Source: Mesorhizobium opportunistum WSM2075
Lineage (GTDB): Bacteria; Pseudomonadota; Alphaproteobacteria; Rhizobiales; Rhizobiaceae
Assembly: GCF_000176035.2 (NCBI RefSeq)
Contig: NC_015675.1
Span: 3,228,001 to 3,292,000 of the forward strand
Length of the DNA stretch: 64,000 nucleotides
Direction of reading: 5' to 3'
Each line of letters starts with the position of its first letter. The first letter of the stretch is position 1. The position numbers were made by a program, and so were the translations under genes. Under the pieces are notes generated by a model. It worked only from the letters and a program-made list of their open reading frames with translations. It had not been told where the DNA came from and made no database searches. Of the stretch, positions 16,213 to 26,970 are shown one piece after another.

Positions 16213-18129
16213 ATGGGTTCGCCCTGGTCCGAATTGCTGGCCAATCTCGCGGTCGTTGCGATGTTCGTTTCGGTCTGGATCCACACGCATGTGTGGCTGG
16301 ACCGCAGGCCGGCCGCGGCGAAGGCCGCGGCTTTCGGCCTCTTGATGGGCACTGGCGCCATCATCCTGATGCTGACTCCCATGCAGTTGCAGCCGGGTAT
16401 CCTGGTCGATCTCAGGGCGACGATGATTGCCGTTGCCGGCTTTTTCGGCGGTCCTATAGCCGGCATCGTCGCCGGCGTCATGGCCGGTGCCTTCCGGACC
16501 TTCGAGGGTGGCATCGGCGCGTTTGCCGGCGCGGTGGGGATCGCGGCCACCATGCTGATCGGCGTTGCCGGCAACCTTGCCCTGAAGGGGCGTTCGCCCG
16601 GCATGGCCGACATCATGATCCTGGGTGCCGCGACCGCGTGCGGATCGCTGCTTGGCCTCAGCATGCTGCCGCAGTCCGTCATACAGGCCGTCCTGCCGAA
16701 GGTGGTTTTCCCCTCGACCCTTCTCATCTTCGTCTCGGTGGCGTTGTCGGGGCTTACGCTCTACCAGGAGCGGCGTCGCATCGAAGCGCTGCAATCCCGG
16801 CGCATCTTCAAGGCGGTGGTCGAGACACTGCCCGATTGCCTCAATGTGAAGGATCTCGACGGACGGTTCATCGTCGCCAATCCGGCAACGGCCGAACTGA
16901 TGCATGCGACGGATGCCAAGGCGCTGATCGGCAAGACCGATTTCGATTTCTATCCGCGCGAGACGGCGCAGGGATTCCGCGAGGACGAGCTAGCCGTGCT
17001 GGCCACGGGCGTTTCCACCACCATCGAACAGCGCCTTCACCACGAGGACGGCACCGATGGCTGGCTGGCGACCTTGAAAGCGCCGTTTCGCGACAAGGCC
17101 GGAGCGATCGTCGGCCTGATCACGCACAACCGCGACATCACCGCGCGCAAGCAGCTCGAAAACGAACTGGCAGCGAGCCAGGCGAGGCTCGGAGACGCCC
17201 TGACGCACATGGCCGATGGCCTGGTGATGTTCGATCCGGATGGCAGGCTGCTGCTTTGCAACGCCCGCTACCGCTCCATGTTTCCGAAGACGGCCGACAT
17301 ACGGGTGCCAGGTGCCGACTACCGCGATATCTTGCGCGCCTCGGCGGCGCGCGGCGAGGCGATCACGCCGCCGGACGCGGTCGAGGACTGGGTCGCCGCC
17401 ATCATGGCCTCGCAGAAGCTCGACAGCCACCGCCAGATCCGGCTCGCCGACGGGCGCTGGCTCGATGTGCGGACCCGGCCGACCGGCGATGGCGGAAGCC
17501 TCAGCGTGTTTTCAGACATCACCGAGGCCAAGCAGGTCGAAGCCGCATTGCTGTCGGCCAACGAGAAGCTGAACCTGCTGGCGCATCGCGACGGCCTGAC
17601 CGAACTCATGACGCGGCGCGCCTTCGACGAGGCGCTGGCGCGCGAGTTTGCGCGCTGCAGGCGCAACGCGACGCCGCTCAGCCTGCTTCTCGTCGACGTC
17701 GACTGGTTCAAGCGGTTCAACGACCATTACGGTCATCCGGCTGGTGATGATTGCCTGCGCGCCGTCAGCCGCTGCATCGAGGCGGCGGCGCGGCGGCCGG
17801 CCGACGCGGCGGCCCGCTACGGTGGCGAGGAGTTCGCACTCATCCTGCCCGAGACCGACGCGCGGGGCGCCTTCGTCATCGCCGAGAACCTCAGGACCAA
17901 GGTGCGCGATCTCGGGCTGGCGCATGCCGGCAGCGAAAAGGGCATCGTTACCGTCAGCATCGGGGTCGGCACCTTCGACGCGGGCAGCGCTTCGATCGAG
18001 ATCGCCGATCTTGTCAGGCGCGCCGACGAGGCGCTCTATGGCGCCAAGGCTGCGGGACGGGACCGGGTGCATGGCTGGCGCCCGCATCTCAGCCAGCCAC
18101 GCTCGACCGGTTCCCAGCGCAAAGCGTGA
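16213..18129 (+). CDS. Membrane diguanylate cyclase: 5TM-LYT, two PAS, GGDEF
   Basis: A c-di-GMP synthase of 638 residues. Residues about 5-185 give five to six hydrophobic helices of the 5TMR-LYT sensor type (GFFGGPIAGIVAGVMAGAFRTFEGG is diagnostic). A PAS domain follows at about 200-315 (VVETLPDCLNVKDLDGRFIVANPAT), then a PAS-like/PAS-7 unit at about 330-450 and a C-terminal GGDEF domain with active-site RYGGEEFALILPETD. The intact GGEEF predicts activity. No RxxD inhibitory site or EAL domain was noticed. It stands alone with no obvious target gene. Confidence 0.92.
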   Translation: MGSPWSELLANLAVVAMFVSVWIHTHVWLDRRPAAAKAAAFGLLMGTGAIILMLTPMQLQPGILVDLRATMIAVAGFFGGPIAGIVAGVMAGAFRTFEGGIGAFAGAVGIAATMLIGVAGNLALKGRSPGMADIMILGAATACGSLLGLSMLPQSVIQAVLPKVVFPSTLLIFVSVALSGLTLYQERRRIEALQSRRIFKAVVETLPDCLNVKDLDGRFIVANPATAELMHATDAKALIGKTDFDFYPRETAQGFREDELAVLATGVSTTIEQRLHHEDGTDGWLATLKAPFRDKAGAIVGLITHNRDITARKQLENELAASQARLGDALTHMADGLVMFDPDGRLLLCNARYRSMFPKTADIRVPGADYRDILRASAARGEAITPPDAVEDWVAAIMASQKLDSHRQIRLADGRWLDVRTRPTGDGGSLSVFSDITEAKQVEAALLSANEKLNLLAHRDGLTELMTRRAFDEALAREFARCRRNATPLSLLLVDVDWFKRFNDHYGHPAGDDCLRAVSRCIEAAARRPADAAARYGGEEFALILPETDARGAFVIAENLRTKVRDLGLAHAGSEKGIVTVSIGVGTFDAGSASIEIADLVRRADEALYGAKAAGRDRVHGWRPHLSQPRSTGSQRKA

Positions 18130-18141
18130 GCCTTCGCCGCG

Positions 18142-18996
18142 TCATCGCGGGGGGCGATCGCCCAGCTCTTGCCCCGGGAGGCGCCTTGCCAGGTCGCGGA
18201 TGCGGTCGGCGACCTTGCTGTCGACCGGGTTGTAGACGGTCAGGCTCAGATCCGGCCGGCCGTCGACCGCGAACCCAGAATATTCCAGTTCAATGTCGCC
18301 GAGTACCGGGTGCTTCAGGCGCTTTGTCCCGTCGCCATGGCTGAGCACGTCGTTTTCCCGCCATAGGGCGGCAAACTCCGGGCTGGTGCTGCAAAGTTCG
18401 TCGACGAGGTCGCGCACCTCGGACACCGCGCCGGCGCGTGCCGCATCGGCCCGGAACGATCCGACCACGAAACGGGCGAGGTTTTCCCAGTCGTGCTGCT
18501 TTTCGCGGATGGCGGAGCTGCGGAACATGAAGCGCAGGATGTTGCGCTGGCCGGCGGGCAGGGCGCCGTAATCGGTCAGCACGATCTGCGCGGCGCGGTT
18601 CCAGGCAACGACGTCCCAGGTGGCGGTCTTGATCAGGGCCGGGCTTGCGTCGAGCGTGTCGATGAGGCGCTGCAGGCGCGGGCTGACGCCCTCGACGCCG
18701 ATATAGCGGACCTCGGGCGGGCGCCCCAGCCCGAGCATGAAAAGATGTTCGCGCTCGGCTTCGGTCAGCATCAGCCCCTTGGCGATGCGGTTCAGCACGT
18801 CGGCCGAAGGCGCGCCGCCGCGGCCCTGTTCCAGCCATGTATACCAGGTCGGGCTGATGTTGGCGCGCTGGGCGACTTCTTCGCGGCGCAGCCCAGGCGT
18901 GCGCCGGCGCCCGGAAAATCCGAACGATGCCGGGTCGAGCCGGGTGCGCCGGTCTTTCAGGAAGGCTGCGAGCGTGCCGGCGGAATTGATGGGCAT
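18142..18996 (-). CDS. XRE helix-turn-helix regulator with MmyB-like ligand domain
   Basis: A 284-residue regulator. The N-terminal helix-turn-helix (about 10-80) carries RRTPGLRREEVAQRANISPTWYTWLEQGR, the hallmark of this subfamily. The C-terminal MmyB-like PAS-type domain starts near 105 (LIDTLDASPALIKTATWDVVAWN) and would bind a small hydrophobic ligand. It is divergent from the NAD-dependent epimerase/SDR gene 97 bp away, which is the likely target by this family's usual layout. The 12-bp gap to the cyclase gene is convergent. Confidence 0.92.
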   Translation of the reverse strand: MPINSAGTLAAFLKDRRTRLDPASFGFSGRRRTPGLRREEVAQRANISPTWYTWLEQGRGGAPSADVLNRIAKGLMLTEAEREHLFMLGLGRPPEVRYIGVEGVSPRLQRLIDTLDASPALIKTATWDVVAWNRAAQIVLTDYGALPAGQRNILRFMFRSSAIREKQHDWENLARFVVGSFRADAARAGAVSEVRDLVDELCSTSPEFAALWRENDVLSHGDGTKRLKHPVLGDIELEYSGFAVDGRPDLSLTVYNPVDSKVADRIRDLARRLPGQELGDRPPR

Positions 18997-19093
18997 GGTC
19001 GATCCTGTTAGCGATTATAATAGGATAAAGTCACTACTTTAATGGAATAATAGACCGGCGATACTGCGCGGGCAACTGTGCAGGAGATTTTGC
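18997..19093. promoter_or_regulatory. AT-rich divergent promoter region
   Basis: Between the MmyB-type regulator and the SDR gene, bases 19011-19052 are unusually AT-rich and contain two imperfectly inverted blocks, ATTATAATAGGATAAAGT and ACTTTAATGGAATAATAG, separated by about five bases. They are a plausible shared operator, from symmetry and position only. Confidence 0.4.
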
Positions 19094-19978
19094 ATGCGTA
19101 TCTTTTTGACCGGCGCGACCGGCTTCATCGGTTCGGCGTTGGTTCCCGAACTCATCGGCGCGGGCCATCAGGTGGTCGGCGTCACCCGCTCCGACGCCGG
19201 TGCCGAGGCGCTGGCCGCCGCTGGCGCCGAAGTGCATCGCGGAACCCTCGAGGAGCCCGAGGGGCTGCGCGACGGCGCGGCGAAGGCGGACGCCGTGATC
19301 CACACCGCGTTCGACCATGATTTCTCGCGGTTTGTCGAAAATTGCGAAAAGGACAGGCGCGTCATCGCCGCCCTCGGCGCCGCCCTTGCCGGATCCGACC
19401 GGCCGCTGGTGATCACCTCAGGTGTCGGCGCGGGCAGCCCAGGACATGGCCAACTGGCGGTCGAGGACGTCTTCAACCCGAGCCATCCCAATCCTCGCAT
19501 CGCCTCCGAACTCGCCAGCAATGCCTTGCTGGAGGCCGGGATCAACGTGTCGGTGGTGCGCCTGCCGCAGGTCCACAACCCGGTCAAGCAGGGGCTGATC
19601 TCGCCGCTCATCGAGATGGCGCGTCAGAAGGGCGTCTCGGCCTATGTCGGCGAGGGTCGCAATCGCTTTTCCGCCGGCCATCTGCTCGACGCCGCGCGCC
19701 TTTACCGGCTCGCCGTCGAAAAGCGCCAGCCCGGCGCACGCTATCACGCGGTCGGCGAGGAAGGTGTCGAGGTGCGCTCGATCGCCGAGGCGATTGGCCG
19801 GGGCCTCAACCTGCCTGTCGTTTCGATCGCGCCGGAAGAGGCGGCGGAGCATTTCGGCTGGATGGCGAGGTTCGCCCCCATGGACCTGCCGGCCTCCAGC
19901 GCGCTCACCCAGGCACGGCTCGGCTGGCACCCGACCGGCCCGACGCTGATCGCCGACCTCGACGCGATGCAATACTGA
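19094..19978 (+). CDS. NAD(P)-dependent epimerase/atypical SDR
   Basis: A 294-residue extended/atypical short-chain dehydrogenase. The N-terminal dinucleotide motif is FLTGATGFIGSALVPEL (residues 4-20), and VITSGVGAG takes the place of the usual Ser segment. The family's YxxxK is not clear, so it may act as a sugar epimerase-like reductase or a binding protein. ATG after GAGATTTTGC. It is divergent from the MmyB-type regulator. A simple oxidoreductase controlled by that regulator is the most likely role; the substrate is unknown. Confidence 0.88.
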   Translation: MRIFLTGATGFIGSALVPELIGAGHQVVGVTRSDAGAEALAAAGAEVHRGTLEEPEGLRDGAAKADAVIHTAFDHDFSRFVENCEKDRRVIAALGAALAGSDRPLVITSGVGAGSPGHGQLAVEDVFNPSHPNPRIASELASNALLEAGINVSVVRLPQVHNPVKQGLISPLIEMARQKGVSAYVGEGRNRFSAGHLLDAARLYRLAVEKRQPGARYHAVGEEGVEVRSIAEAIGRGLNLPVVSIAPEEAAEHFGWMARFAPMDLPASSALTQARLGWHPTGPTLIADLDAMQY

Positions 19979-19988
19979 GGAAGCGGCT

Positions 19989-20687
19989 TCAGCCAGGCCT
20001 GACGGCGTAGCGCAGGTGGACGAGCCCGTGTACCAGCGCTTCGCAGCTTGTGAGCGACAATTGCATCCTGCCCGCCAAGCCGCTTTCGCCAAACTCGACA
20101 AACCCCTGGTTTGCCGCCCGCCCGTCAATGGCAGGGGCAACGAGAAGGCTGAGCTCATCGACAAGCCCGGCCGCGAAGAAGGAACCGTTGATGCCGGCGC
20201 CGCCTTCCAGCAATAGCCGGCGGATGCCGAGTTCGCGGCCGAGAACCTCGAGCATGGCGGCAAGATCGATGTCGGGCGTTTCCGACACGATGTAGGACAC
20301 GCCATCGGCGGCGAGTTCGGCGAGATGGCTGTCGGCGACGTCGCGCCCGAGCAGCACCACGACATGGTCGCCGCCGATGTCGGGTTTGGCAAAGTGCAGC
20401 TTGCCGGTAGCATCGAGCGCCACGGCATAGGTAGCCGCGTGGCCTTGCGCGAAATGATAGGGCCGGTCGACCTGGCCGGCATTGGCCGGCGGGTGCGCGG
20501 CGGCCTTGCTCATCTCGGCCATGGTGACGCGGCCGACGATCCAGGCGTCGCCCGCCATGTCGTTGTGGATGTGCTCGTAGAGGCTCGACCACTCGGCCCG
20601 GGTGCCATCAGGGCTGGTGGTGTAGCGGCTAGGATGGAGGCTGCCGTCGAGCGACGCGAGCATATGGCAGATGATTTGCGGCTTCAT
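19989..20687 (-). CDS. Dihydrofolate reductase family protein (RibD C-terminal-like)
   Basis: A 232-residue reductase of the RibD-C/DHFR fold. The start MKPQIICHMLASLDGSLHPSRYT matches the family opening, DAWIVGRVTMAEM carries the cofactor region, and RRLLLEGGAGINGSFFAAGLVDELSLLVAPAI is the conserved glycine-rich C-terminal block. The ATG at 20687 has GGAGA upstream, and the open frame beyond it is unsupported. Family members reduce pyrimidine-like or flavin substrates. It ends ten bases from the converging epimerase gene. Confidence 0.88.
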   Translation of the reverse strand: MKPQIICHMLASLDGSLHPSRYTTSPDGTRAEWSSLYEHIHNDMAGDAWIVGRVTMAEMSKAAAHPPANAGQVDRPYHFAQGHAATYAVALDATGKLHFAKPDIGGDHVVVLLGRDVADSHLAELAADGVSYIVSETPDIDLAAMLEVLGRELGIRRLLLEGGAGINGSFFAAGLVDELSLLVAPAIDGRAANQGFVEFGESGLAGRMQLSLTSCEALVHGLVHLRYAVRPG

Positions 20688-21075
20688 GATTTCTCCGGTT
20701 GTGGCCTTGAGAAGGGCCCAAAATAGTGTCGCGCCCGGAGAATGGAAGCCGTCGCCCCCTTCGCCGCGCGACTCTGGACTCGTGTTCTGACGTTCCTGGA
20801 GCAGACAAAGCTGCTTGTCCGGGAATCCAAAATTCCGACAATTCCGATAATAGCTCACCCAACTCTGTTATATCGATGTTGCACAAATGGTTGACCCTGG
20901 GTTAGCATCCCAATGCTGATGCCGATGGGAGGCAGTTTTTGCAACGGCGATCAGCTGGAGCGGCATGCGTTCTCGGGCGCAAGGAGGATGCTCCAACACT
21001 TTGAACCGACGCATGATCCTTCCTGAAACCGGCCCGGTTTCCGGGGCCGTGCGTTCTTGTGGAGGAGGATCAACC
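20688..21075. promoter_or_regulatory. Leader region of the sugar ABC operon with a perfect inverted repeat
   Basis: A 388-bp gap without a credible gene. GAAACCGG (21025-21032) and CCGGTTTC (21034-21041) are a perfect dyad around one C, 34 bp before the binding-protein ATG, resembling LacI-type operators. Direct repeats ATTCCGA occur near 20835-20850. No LacI gene is adjacent, so the cognate regulator is not local. Confidence 0.4.
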
Positions 21076-22023
21076 ATGAACAGACGTGAATTCCTGCTGT
21101 CGTCCGCGGCTTTCGGCGCCATGATGGTGGCGGCGCCCTCGGTATTCGCCGAGGACAAGCTGACCATTCTCGGCTCGGTGCCCAGTCTCGGCTTTCCGTT
21201 CTTCGTGCACATGCTGAACGAGATCAAGGCGGAGGCCGCCACGCAAGGCGTCAACCTGACCGAGAGCGACGGCCAGAACTCGGCCACCAAGCAGACCGCC
21301 GACATCGAGGCGGCACTGGTGCAGAAGGTCAACGCCATCGTCATCTCGCCGCTTGACGTCAACGCGCTGGCGCCGGCCATCGAGGAGGCCGTCAAGGCCG
21401 GCGTTCCCGTGGTGACGATCGACCGACGCGTCGACGGCGTCGAGGGCATCCTCGCCCATGTCGGAGCCGACAACGTCAAGGGTGGCGAGGCGGAAGCCAG
21501 CGCCATGGTGGCGGCGTTCCCGAATGGCGCCAAGCTGTTCCATCTGCAGGGCCAGCCCGGTGCCGGCCCGGCGATCGACCGCAACAAGGGCGTGCACAAC
21601 ATTCTCGATCCGCTGAAGGACAAGTACCAGATCGTCTTCGAGCAGACCGCCAACTTCGCCCGCGCCGAAGCGCTGTCGGTGACGGAAGCCGGGCTCGCCG
21701 CCAACGGCAAGCCCGACGCCATCATCTGCGCCAATGACGACATGGCGCTCGGCGCGCTCGAGGCGTGCGCGGCGCGCAACTTCACCGACGTCAAGATCTA
21801 CGGCTTCGACGCGCTTCCGGAAGCGCTGGTCGCGGTCCGCGACGGCAAGCTCGCCGGCACGGTCGAACAGTTCCCGGGCAAGCAATCGCGCACCGCCGTG
21901 CAGATCGCGGTCGCCTACGCCAAGGACAAGACCGAGCCGAAGGAGAAGCTGGTGCTCTTGACGCCGATCGTCATCGGCAAGGACAATCTTGATAAGGCCG
22001 AGAGGCTGAACGAGACAAAGTAG
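21076..22023 (+). CDS. Sugar ABC transporter substrate-binding protein (ribose/RbsB type)
   Basis: A periplasmic binding protein of 315 residues (peripla_BP_4). The signal sequence MNRREFLLSSAAFGAMMVAAPSVFA has an RR pair followed by EFLL, so Tat export is possible. The ligand fold then shows EDKLTILGSVPSLGFPFFV, the hinge around VNAIVISPLDVNALAPAI, and GKPDAIICANDDMALGALEA. GGAGGAGG precedes the ATG. It is first of the three-gene import operon with the ATPase and permease. A pentose or hexose is likely; the actual sugar is not inferable. Confidence 0.93.
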   Translation: MNRREFLLSSAAFGAMMVAAPSVFAEDKLTILGSVPSLGFPFFVHMLNEIKAEAATQGVNLTESDGQNSATKQTADIEAALVQKVNAIVISPLDVNALAPAIEEAVKAGVPVVTIDRRVDGVEGILAHVGADNVKGGEAEASAMVAAFPNGAKLFHLQGQPGAGPAIDRNKGVHNILDPLKDKYQIVFEQTANFARAEALSVTEAGLAANGKPDAIICANDDMALGALEACAARNFTDVKIYGFDALPEALVAVRDGKLAGTVEQFPGKQSRTAVQIAVAYAKDKTEPKEKLVLLTPIVIGKDNLDKAERLNETK

Positions 22024-22054
22024 GCTCTCAGGCTAGGGTAAGCCGGCGGGACAG

Positions 22055-22088
22055 CACCCCCCTCTGTCCTGCCGGACAGAGGGGGGTG
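22055..22088. terminator. Perfect 15-bp stem hairpin between binding-protein and ATPase genes
   Basis: CACCCCCCTCTGTCC (22055-22069) pairs perfectly with 22074-22088 around a TGCC loop. The sequence is the end core of the palindromic repeat family at 13169 reduced to one hairpin. With no T-tract it is more likely an mRNA 3'-end stabiliser or attenuator within the operon than a full terminator. Confidence 0.65.
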
Positions 22089-22115
22089 TTCAAGCGCTGA
22101 CGTCGAGAGGAACTT

Positions 22116-23725
22116 TTGTCGAGAGAGCCATCCTTGCCAGTTGAAGCCGCACCACCCGTCCTGCTCGCCGTCCAAGGCGTCACCAAGCATTTTTCCGGCG
22201 TCACCGCGCTTAACGATGTCTCGCTCGACATCCGCCCCGGCGAAATCCTCGGCCTGCTTGGCGAGAACGGCGCAGGCAAATCGACGCTGCTCAAAATCCT
22301 GTCGGGTGTCATGCCGCCGTCGAGCGGCCATATCAGTTTCGATGGCGCCGACTACCAGCCGTCGAGCCCGCAGGATGCCAAGCGGCTCGGCATCGTCACC
22401 ATCTACCAGGAACTCAGCCTGATCCCGACGCTGACGGTGGCGGAAAACATTTTCATCGGCCGCGCGCCGACCGGCCCGTTCGGGCTGGTGAGCTGGAAGC
22501 GCATGGAGCGGGATTCCCGTGATATCATCGCCCGCGTCGGCCTCTCCATCGACCCGATGACGCCGGTGTCGGCGCTGTCGGTGGCCGAGCAGCAGCTGGT
22601 CGAGATCGCGCGTGCGCTGTCGCTGAAAAGCCGGCTGATCATCATGGACGAGCCGACCTCGGCGCTGACCGAAACCGAAGTACAGCGGCTGTTGTCGATC
22701 ATGGACCGGCTACGCCAGGACAAGGTCGCCATCATGTTCGTCACCCACCGGCTGGAAGAAGCATCCGCTATTTGCGACCGCATGACCGTGCTGCGCGACG
22801 GCAGGCTGGCAGGACATCTCGACCGCCAGGGCGGGCCGATCGCACTGCCAAGGATCATCGAAAAGATGGTCGGCCGCGCGGCCTCCGAGCTTTATGCGCG
22901 GCCGGCGCAGCGCGCGGTGGCCGGCGATGTCGTGCTGTCGGTGCGCGGTTTGCGCACCGTGCGCGACCCCGAGGCGCCGCACGCCATCGTGCTCGACGAT
23001 GTCGACATCGACCTCAAGGCCGGCGAGATCCTTGGCGTTGCCGGCCTCGTCGGCTCCGGCCGCACCGAGCTGGCGCGCGCCATTTTCGGCGCCGACCGGA
23101 TCGCCGCGGGAACCATCACGCTCGACGGCCGACAAATCGCGCCGGCCTCGCCGGCGGATGCCATCGCGCTCGGCATCGGCCTGGTCCCGGAGGACCGCAA
23201 GCACCAGGCGATCTTTGCGGCACTCGGCATCCTGCCGAATTTCTCCGTCGCCTCGCTCGGCCGCTTCAGCAACGGTTTCGGGTTCATGGCCGAGCGACGC
23301 GAGCGCGATGCGCTGTCCGGTTTCAGGAAGATGCTGTCGATCCGCATGGCATCTGCCGAGCAGGCGATCGAGGGCCTGTCGGGCGGCAACCAGCAGAAGG
23401 TGATCCTGGCGCGCTGGCTGGCGCGCGACCCGAAAGTGCTGATCGTCGACGAACCGACACGCGGCGTCGATGTCGGCGCCAAGGCCGAGGTACACCAGAT
23501 CCTGGTGCAATTGGCGGCGCGCGGCATCGCGGTGATGATGATCTCGTCCGAATTGCCCGAAGTGCTGGCGGTGTCGGACCGCATCGTCACCATGCGCCGG
23601 GGCCGCATCACCGGGCAGATGCCGGGCGTCGAGGCGAACGAGGAAAAGCTGATGGAATTGATGGCGCTCGACAAGCAAGGTTCAGGGCAGGACGAGGGGC
23701 AGATGCGGGACGAGGGGCGGGCACG

Positions 23726-23729
<4 letters not shown>
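22116..23729 (+). CDS. Sugar ABC transporter ATPase with two nucleotide-binding domains (RbsA/MglA type)
   Basis: A 537-residue tandem ATPase. Domain 1 spans about 15-250, with Walker A GENGAGKST and signature LSVAEQQLVEIARAL. Domain 2 spans about 265-500, with the Walker A position degenerate (VGSGRTELARA, lacking the GKST), signature LSGGNQQKVILARWL and Walker B VLIVDEPTRGVDVGAK. This split is the rule for RbsA-like ATPases. The start is TTG at 22116 with GAGAGG upstream. The stop overlaps the permease ATG (ATGA). Confidence 0.93.
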
Positions 23730-24739
<1,010 letters not shown>

Positions 24740-24758
24740 GGAGAGGTTTGCGCCTGGG

Positions 24759-24780
24759 CCTCTGTCCGGCAGGTCAGAGG
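24759..24780. repeat. Reduced palindrome of the CTCTGTCC family, downstream of the sugar operon
   Basis: CCTCTG (24759-24764) and CAGAGG (24775-24780) flank TCCGGCAGGT. Seen against 22055 and 13169 it is a decayed copy of the same core, here in terminator position 20 bp after the permease stop. Confidence 0.55.
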
Positions 24781-24886
24781 GGGGCGTCTCGCCATGCAGT
24801 TTGCCAGGAGGCTCCCTCGCATTCCTTGCAATAAAACCGTCCTTTGCTAGAAAGAATTGGGGCGGGTGGCATCGTGAGAGAGCCTC

Positions 24887-26185
24887 ATGTTTGCCGACAT
24901 CATCAGACCGATCAGCTTGAGTTTTACGCTGCTGCGGCGGTTTTGGCCGCAGCTTGTCGCGCTGGTGCTGGCAGGCGTGCTGGCCGGCGATATTTTGCTG
25001 CAATTGGCGGCGAAGGTGGCGCTCGCCAACCATTTCGCCGGGCTCGCCATGCTGACCCTGGTGGCACTGGCGCAGCTGGTGGTGACGGTGGCGATGTTCC
25101 ATGTGCTGCGGCCGGGCCTGCCCAATGTGCTTGCCGCGCAGCGCGGCGCGGACAAGGCCGCGACCGCCGACAGCCATAACAATGCCGCGGACCGGCGCGG
25201 CTCGCGGCTGGTGCGCATGATCACCATCGCGTTGTTGCCGTTCTTCGCCTACTACGCCGCATGGGGGTTCCTTGGCGACATCGTGCGGCAATATTCGCGC
25301 GAAACGCTCGACCAGGCCGATTTCGGCCAGAGCGCCAATGTGCTCGACGTGCTCGATTCGCGCTGGCTGCTGGTCTCGGTGGCGGTGTCCTGGCTGATCC
25401 GCCGGCTGGCCAAATTCATGCAGGGCAAGACCACGGCCCTTTCGTTCTGGCAGATCGTGGTGGTGATCTGCGAGACCAACTGGATCTTCGTCGGCCTCTA
25501 CGTCATCAGCCGCTGGAAGGACTCGGCGCTGCAATGGCTGATGAGCCGCAATTTCTGGTCGGCCGTGCAGGCGTCGATCGATGGACTGGCAAGCCCGGTG
25601 CCGATGGCGACGGCGGCAGCCATGGTGCCGGTCGAGATCACCTCGATCGCGCCGTCGACGGTCGCGGTGAACCTATTCTTCTACATGCTGCTGCCGCTGA
25701 TCTGGCTGGTCATGGCGGCGCTGATCTATGGCTATGATGTGCGCGACGACGCCGCTCTGATGCGCGTGCACGGCCGGCTGGAGGGGTTCGGCCAGCGCTA
25801 TGCCGGCCTGCCGAAATTCCTGCGCGACTTCGTCGAGCATTTCGTCAAGGGCTACCGCTCGCGCTACCTGCCGATCGCCAACGGCGTGCGGCTGACGGTG
25901 AGTTCGAGCCTGGTGCTTCTGTGCACGCTGGTCGTCGGCTACCGCTTACTCGACTGGGGTGCCGCCTGGCTGTGGCTGGGCGCGACGCGGCTGATCGGCC
26001 CGCACGAGCTCGATGTCTGGCAGATCTTCTCGCGCGGCGTGACGCTGCTGTTCGGCAGTCCGTTCCAGGATTCCTCCACCGGCATCCTGGTCGAGCCGCT
26101 GCGGATTTGCTTTCTCGCCGCCGTGCTGGAGACGGCGTTTTCGCTGTCGAAGGGGACGGGGACGGTAAAGGCTGACGCGGCGTAG
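24887..26185 (+). CDS. Membrane protein of unknown function, 432 residues
   Basis: No family recognised. About seven hydrophobic segments are visible: LVALVLAGVLAGDILL, LAMLTLVALAQLVVTVAMF, MITIALLPFFAYYAAWGFL, LLVSVAVSWLI, IVVVICETNWIFVGLYVI, LFFYMLLPLIWLVMAALIY and VSSSLVLLCTLVVGYRLL. A cytoplasmic-looking hydrophilic loop (ADKAATADSHNNAADRRGSR) follows the second. No signal peptide. It converges on three overlapping genes for anchored proteins, with a palindromic repeat between, so a common function is possible but not shown. Confidence 0.85.
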   Translation: MFADIIRPISLSFTLLRRFWPQLVALVLAGVLAGDILLQLAAKVALANHFAGLAMLTLVALAQLVVTVAMFHVLRPGLPNVLAAQRGADKAATADSHNNAADRRGSRLVRMITIALLPFFAYYAAWGFLGDIVRQYSRETLDQADFGQSANVLDVLDSRWLLVSVAVSWLIRRLAKFMQGKTTALSFWQIVVVICETNWIFVGLYVISRWKDSALQWLMSRNFWSAVQASIDGLASPVPMATAAAMVPVEITSIAPSTVAVNLFFYMLLPLIWLVMAALIYGYDVRDDAALMRVHGRLEGFGQRYAGLPKFLRDFVEHFVKGYRSRYLPIANGVRLTVSSSLVLLCTLVVGYRLLDWGAAWLWLGATRLIGPHELDVWQIFSRGVTLLFGSPFQDSSTGILVEPLRICFLAAVLETAFSLSKGTGTVKADAA

Positions 26186-26193
26186 AAGAGCGT

Positions 26194-26388
26194 TCTTCTC
26201 CCCGTCGCTATACGGGGAGAAGGTGCCGGCAGGCGGATGAGGGGCGGCGCCGACGCGAAAGAATTGAGCTTGGATATGCAAGCCGGCGCTGACAGCGACA
26301 TTTGGCAAATCAGCCGCTTACCGAAGCGTTGGCGCTGCCCCTCATTGCCCTGCCGGGCATTTCTCCCTGTATAGTGACGGGGAGAAAG
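26194..26388. repeat. Inverted repeat of about 195 bp between convergent genes
   Basis: The left arm (26194-26248) starts TTCTCCCCGTCGCTATACGG and carries a sub-hairpin CTCCCC/GGGGAG. The right arm (26331-26388) runs GCCCCTCATTGCCCTGCCGG to CGGGGAGAA, its imperfect reverse complement. The centre is about 80 bp of unrelated sequence. It lies exactly in the gap between the stops of the membrane protein and the small anchored-protein operon. Confidence 0.8.
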
Positions 26389-26391
26389 TAG

Positions 26392-26970
26392 CTACTTCGG
26401 CGGTCGCTGAAAACGCAGATACCAGGGTCGCTCACTGCTCAGCCCGACGGCGGGGCGGATGGTCTTGATGGCGACCTCGGGCACGATGAAGATGTCGCCG
26501 ATAGTGATGACGTCGCCCTTCCTGGCGCCGGAGAAGATCGCCGAGGTGCAGTTCATGACGCCGTCCGGCAGGCTGACGCCCGAGATGAAGTCGGGCAGCC
26601 AGCGGCGCCCTGCGGCGTCGGTCAGCATCAGCTTGCAGCCCAGCCACTGCTTCTGCAGGTCGGTGTCGCCGATGGTTACGGAGAAGGTGGCGATGACGGC
26701 GAAGGCATGGTCGGGCAAGCGGCCGGCCTTGCCGCCGCGCAGGTCGGCCAGCCGCCAGTCGCTGCCGCCGAACGGCACAGATTGGCCGAAGTCGACATCC
26801 CTGGCGACGAGATCCTCGCCGCGCAGCCATGCGCGCACGCTGTCGTAGCTGGTCTCTGCCAGCGTCAGCGGCAGCAGGATGGCAAGTGCCGCCAGGCTGA
26901 GCCGGCGCCATTTTTTCTCGGCCTGCGCATTGGTGGTGGCTGGCTCCTCATTGGTGGAAACGGCGGTCAT
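26392..26970 (-). CDS. Membrane-anchored protein of unknown function, 192 residues (third of three)
   Basis: No family recognised. A single hydrophobic helix (LSLAALAILLPLTLAETSY, about 24-42) follows a polar N-terminus, so the rest is probably periplasmic. The remainder is beta-rich (FAVIATFSVTIGDTDL, WLPDFISGVS, GDVITIGDIFIVPE), like small extracytoplasmic beta-sandwich domains (DUF4352-like; a resemblance only). Its start overlaps the stop of the previous gene by four bases. Last of three overlapping genes. Confidence 0.8.
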   Translation of the reverse strand: MTAVSTNEEPATTNAQAEKKWRRLSLAALAILLPLTLAETSYDSVRAWLRGEDLVARDVDFGQSVPFGGSDWRLADLRGGKAGRLPDHAFAVIATFSVTIGDTDLQKQWLGCKLMLTDAAGRRWLPDFISGVSLPDGVMNCTSAIFSGARKGDVITIGDIFIVPEVAIKTIRPAVGLSSERPWYLRFQRPPK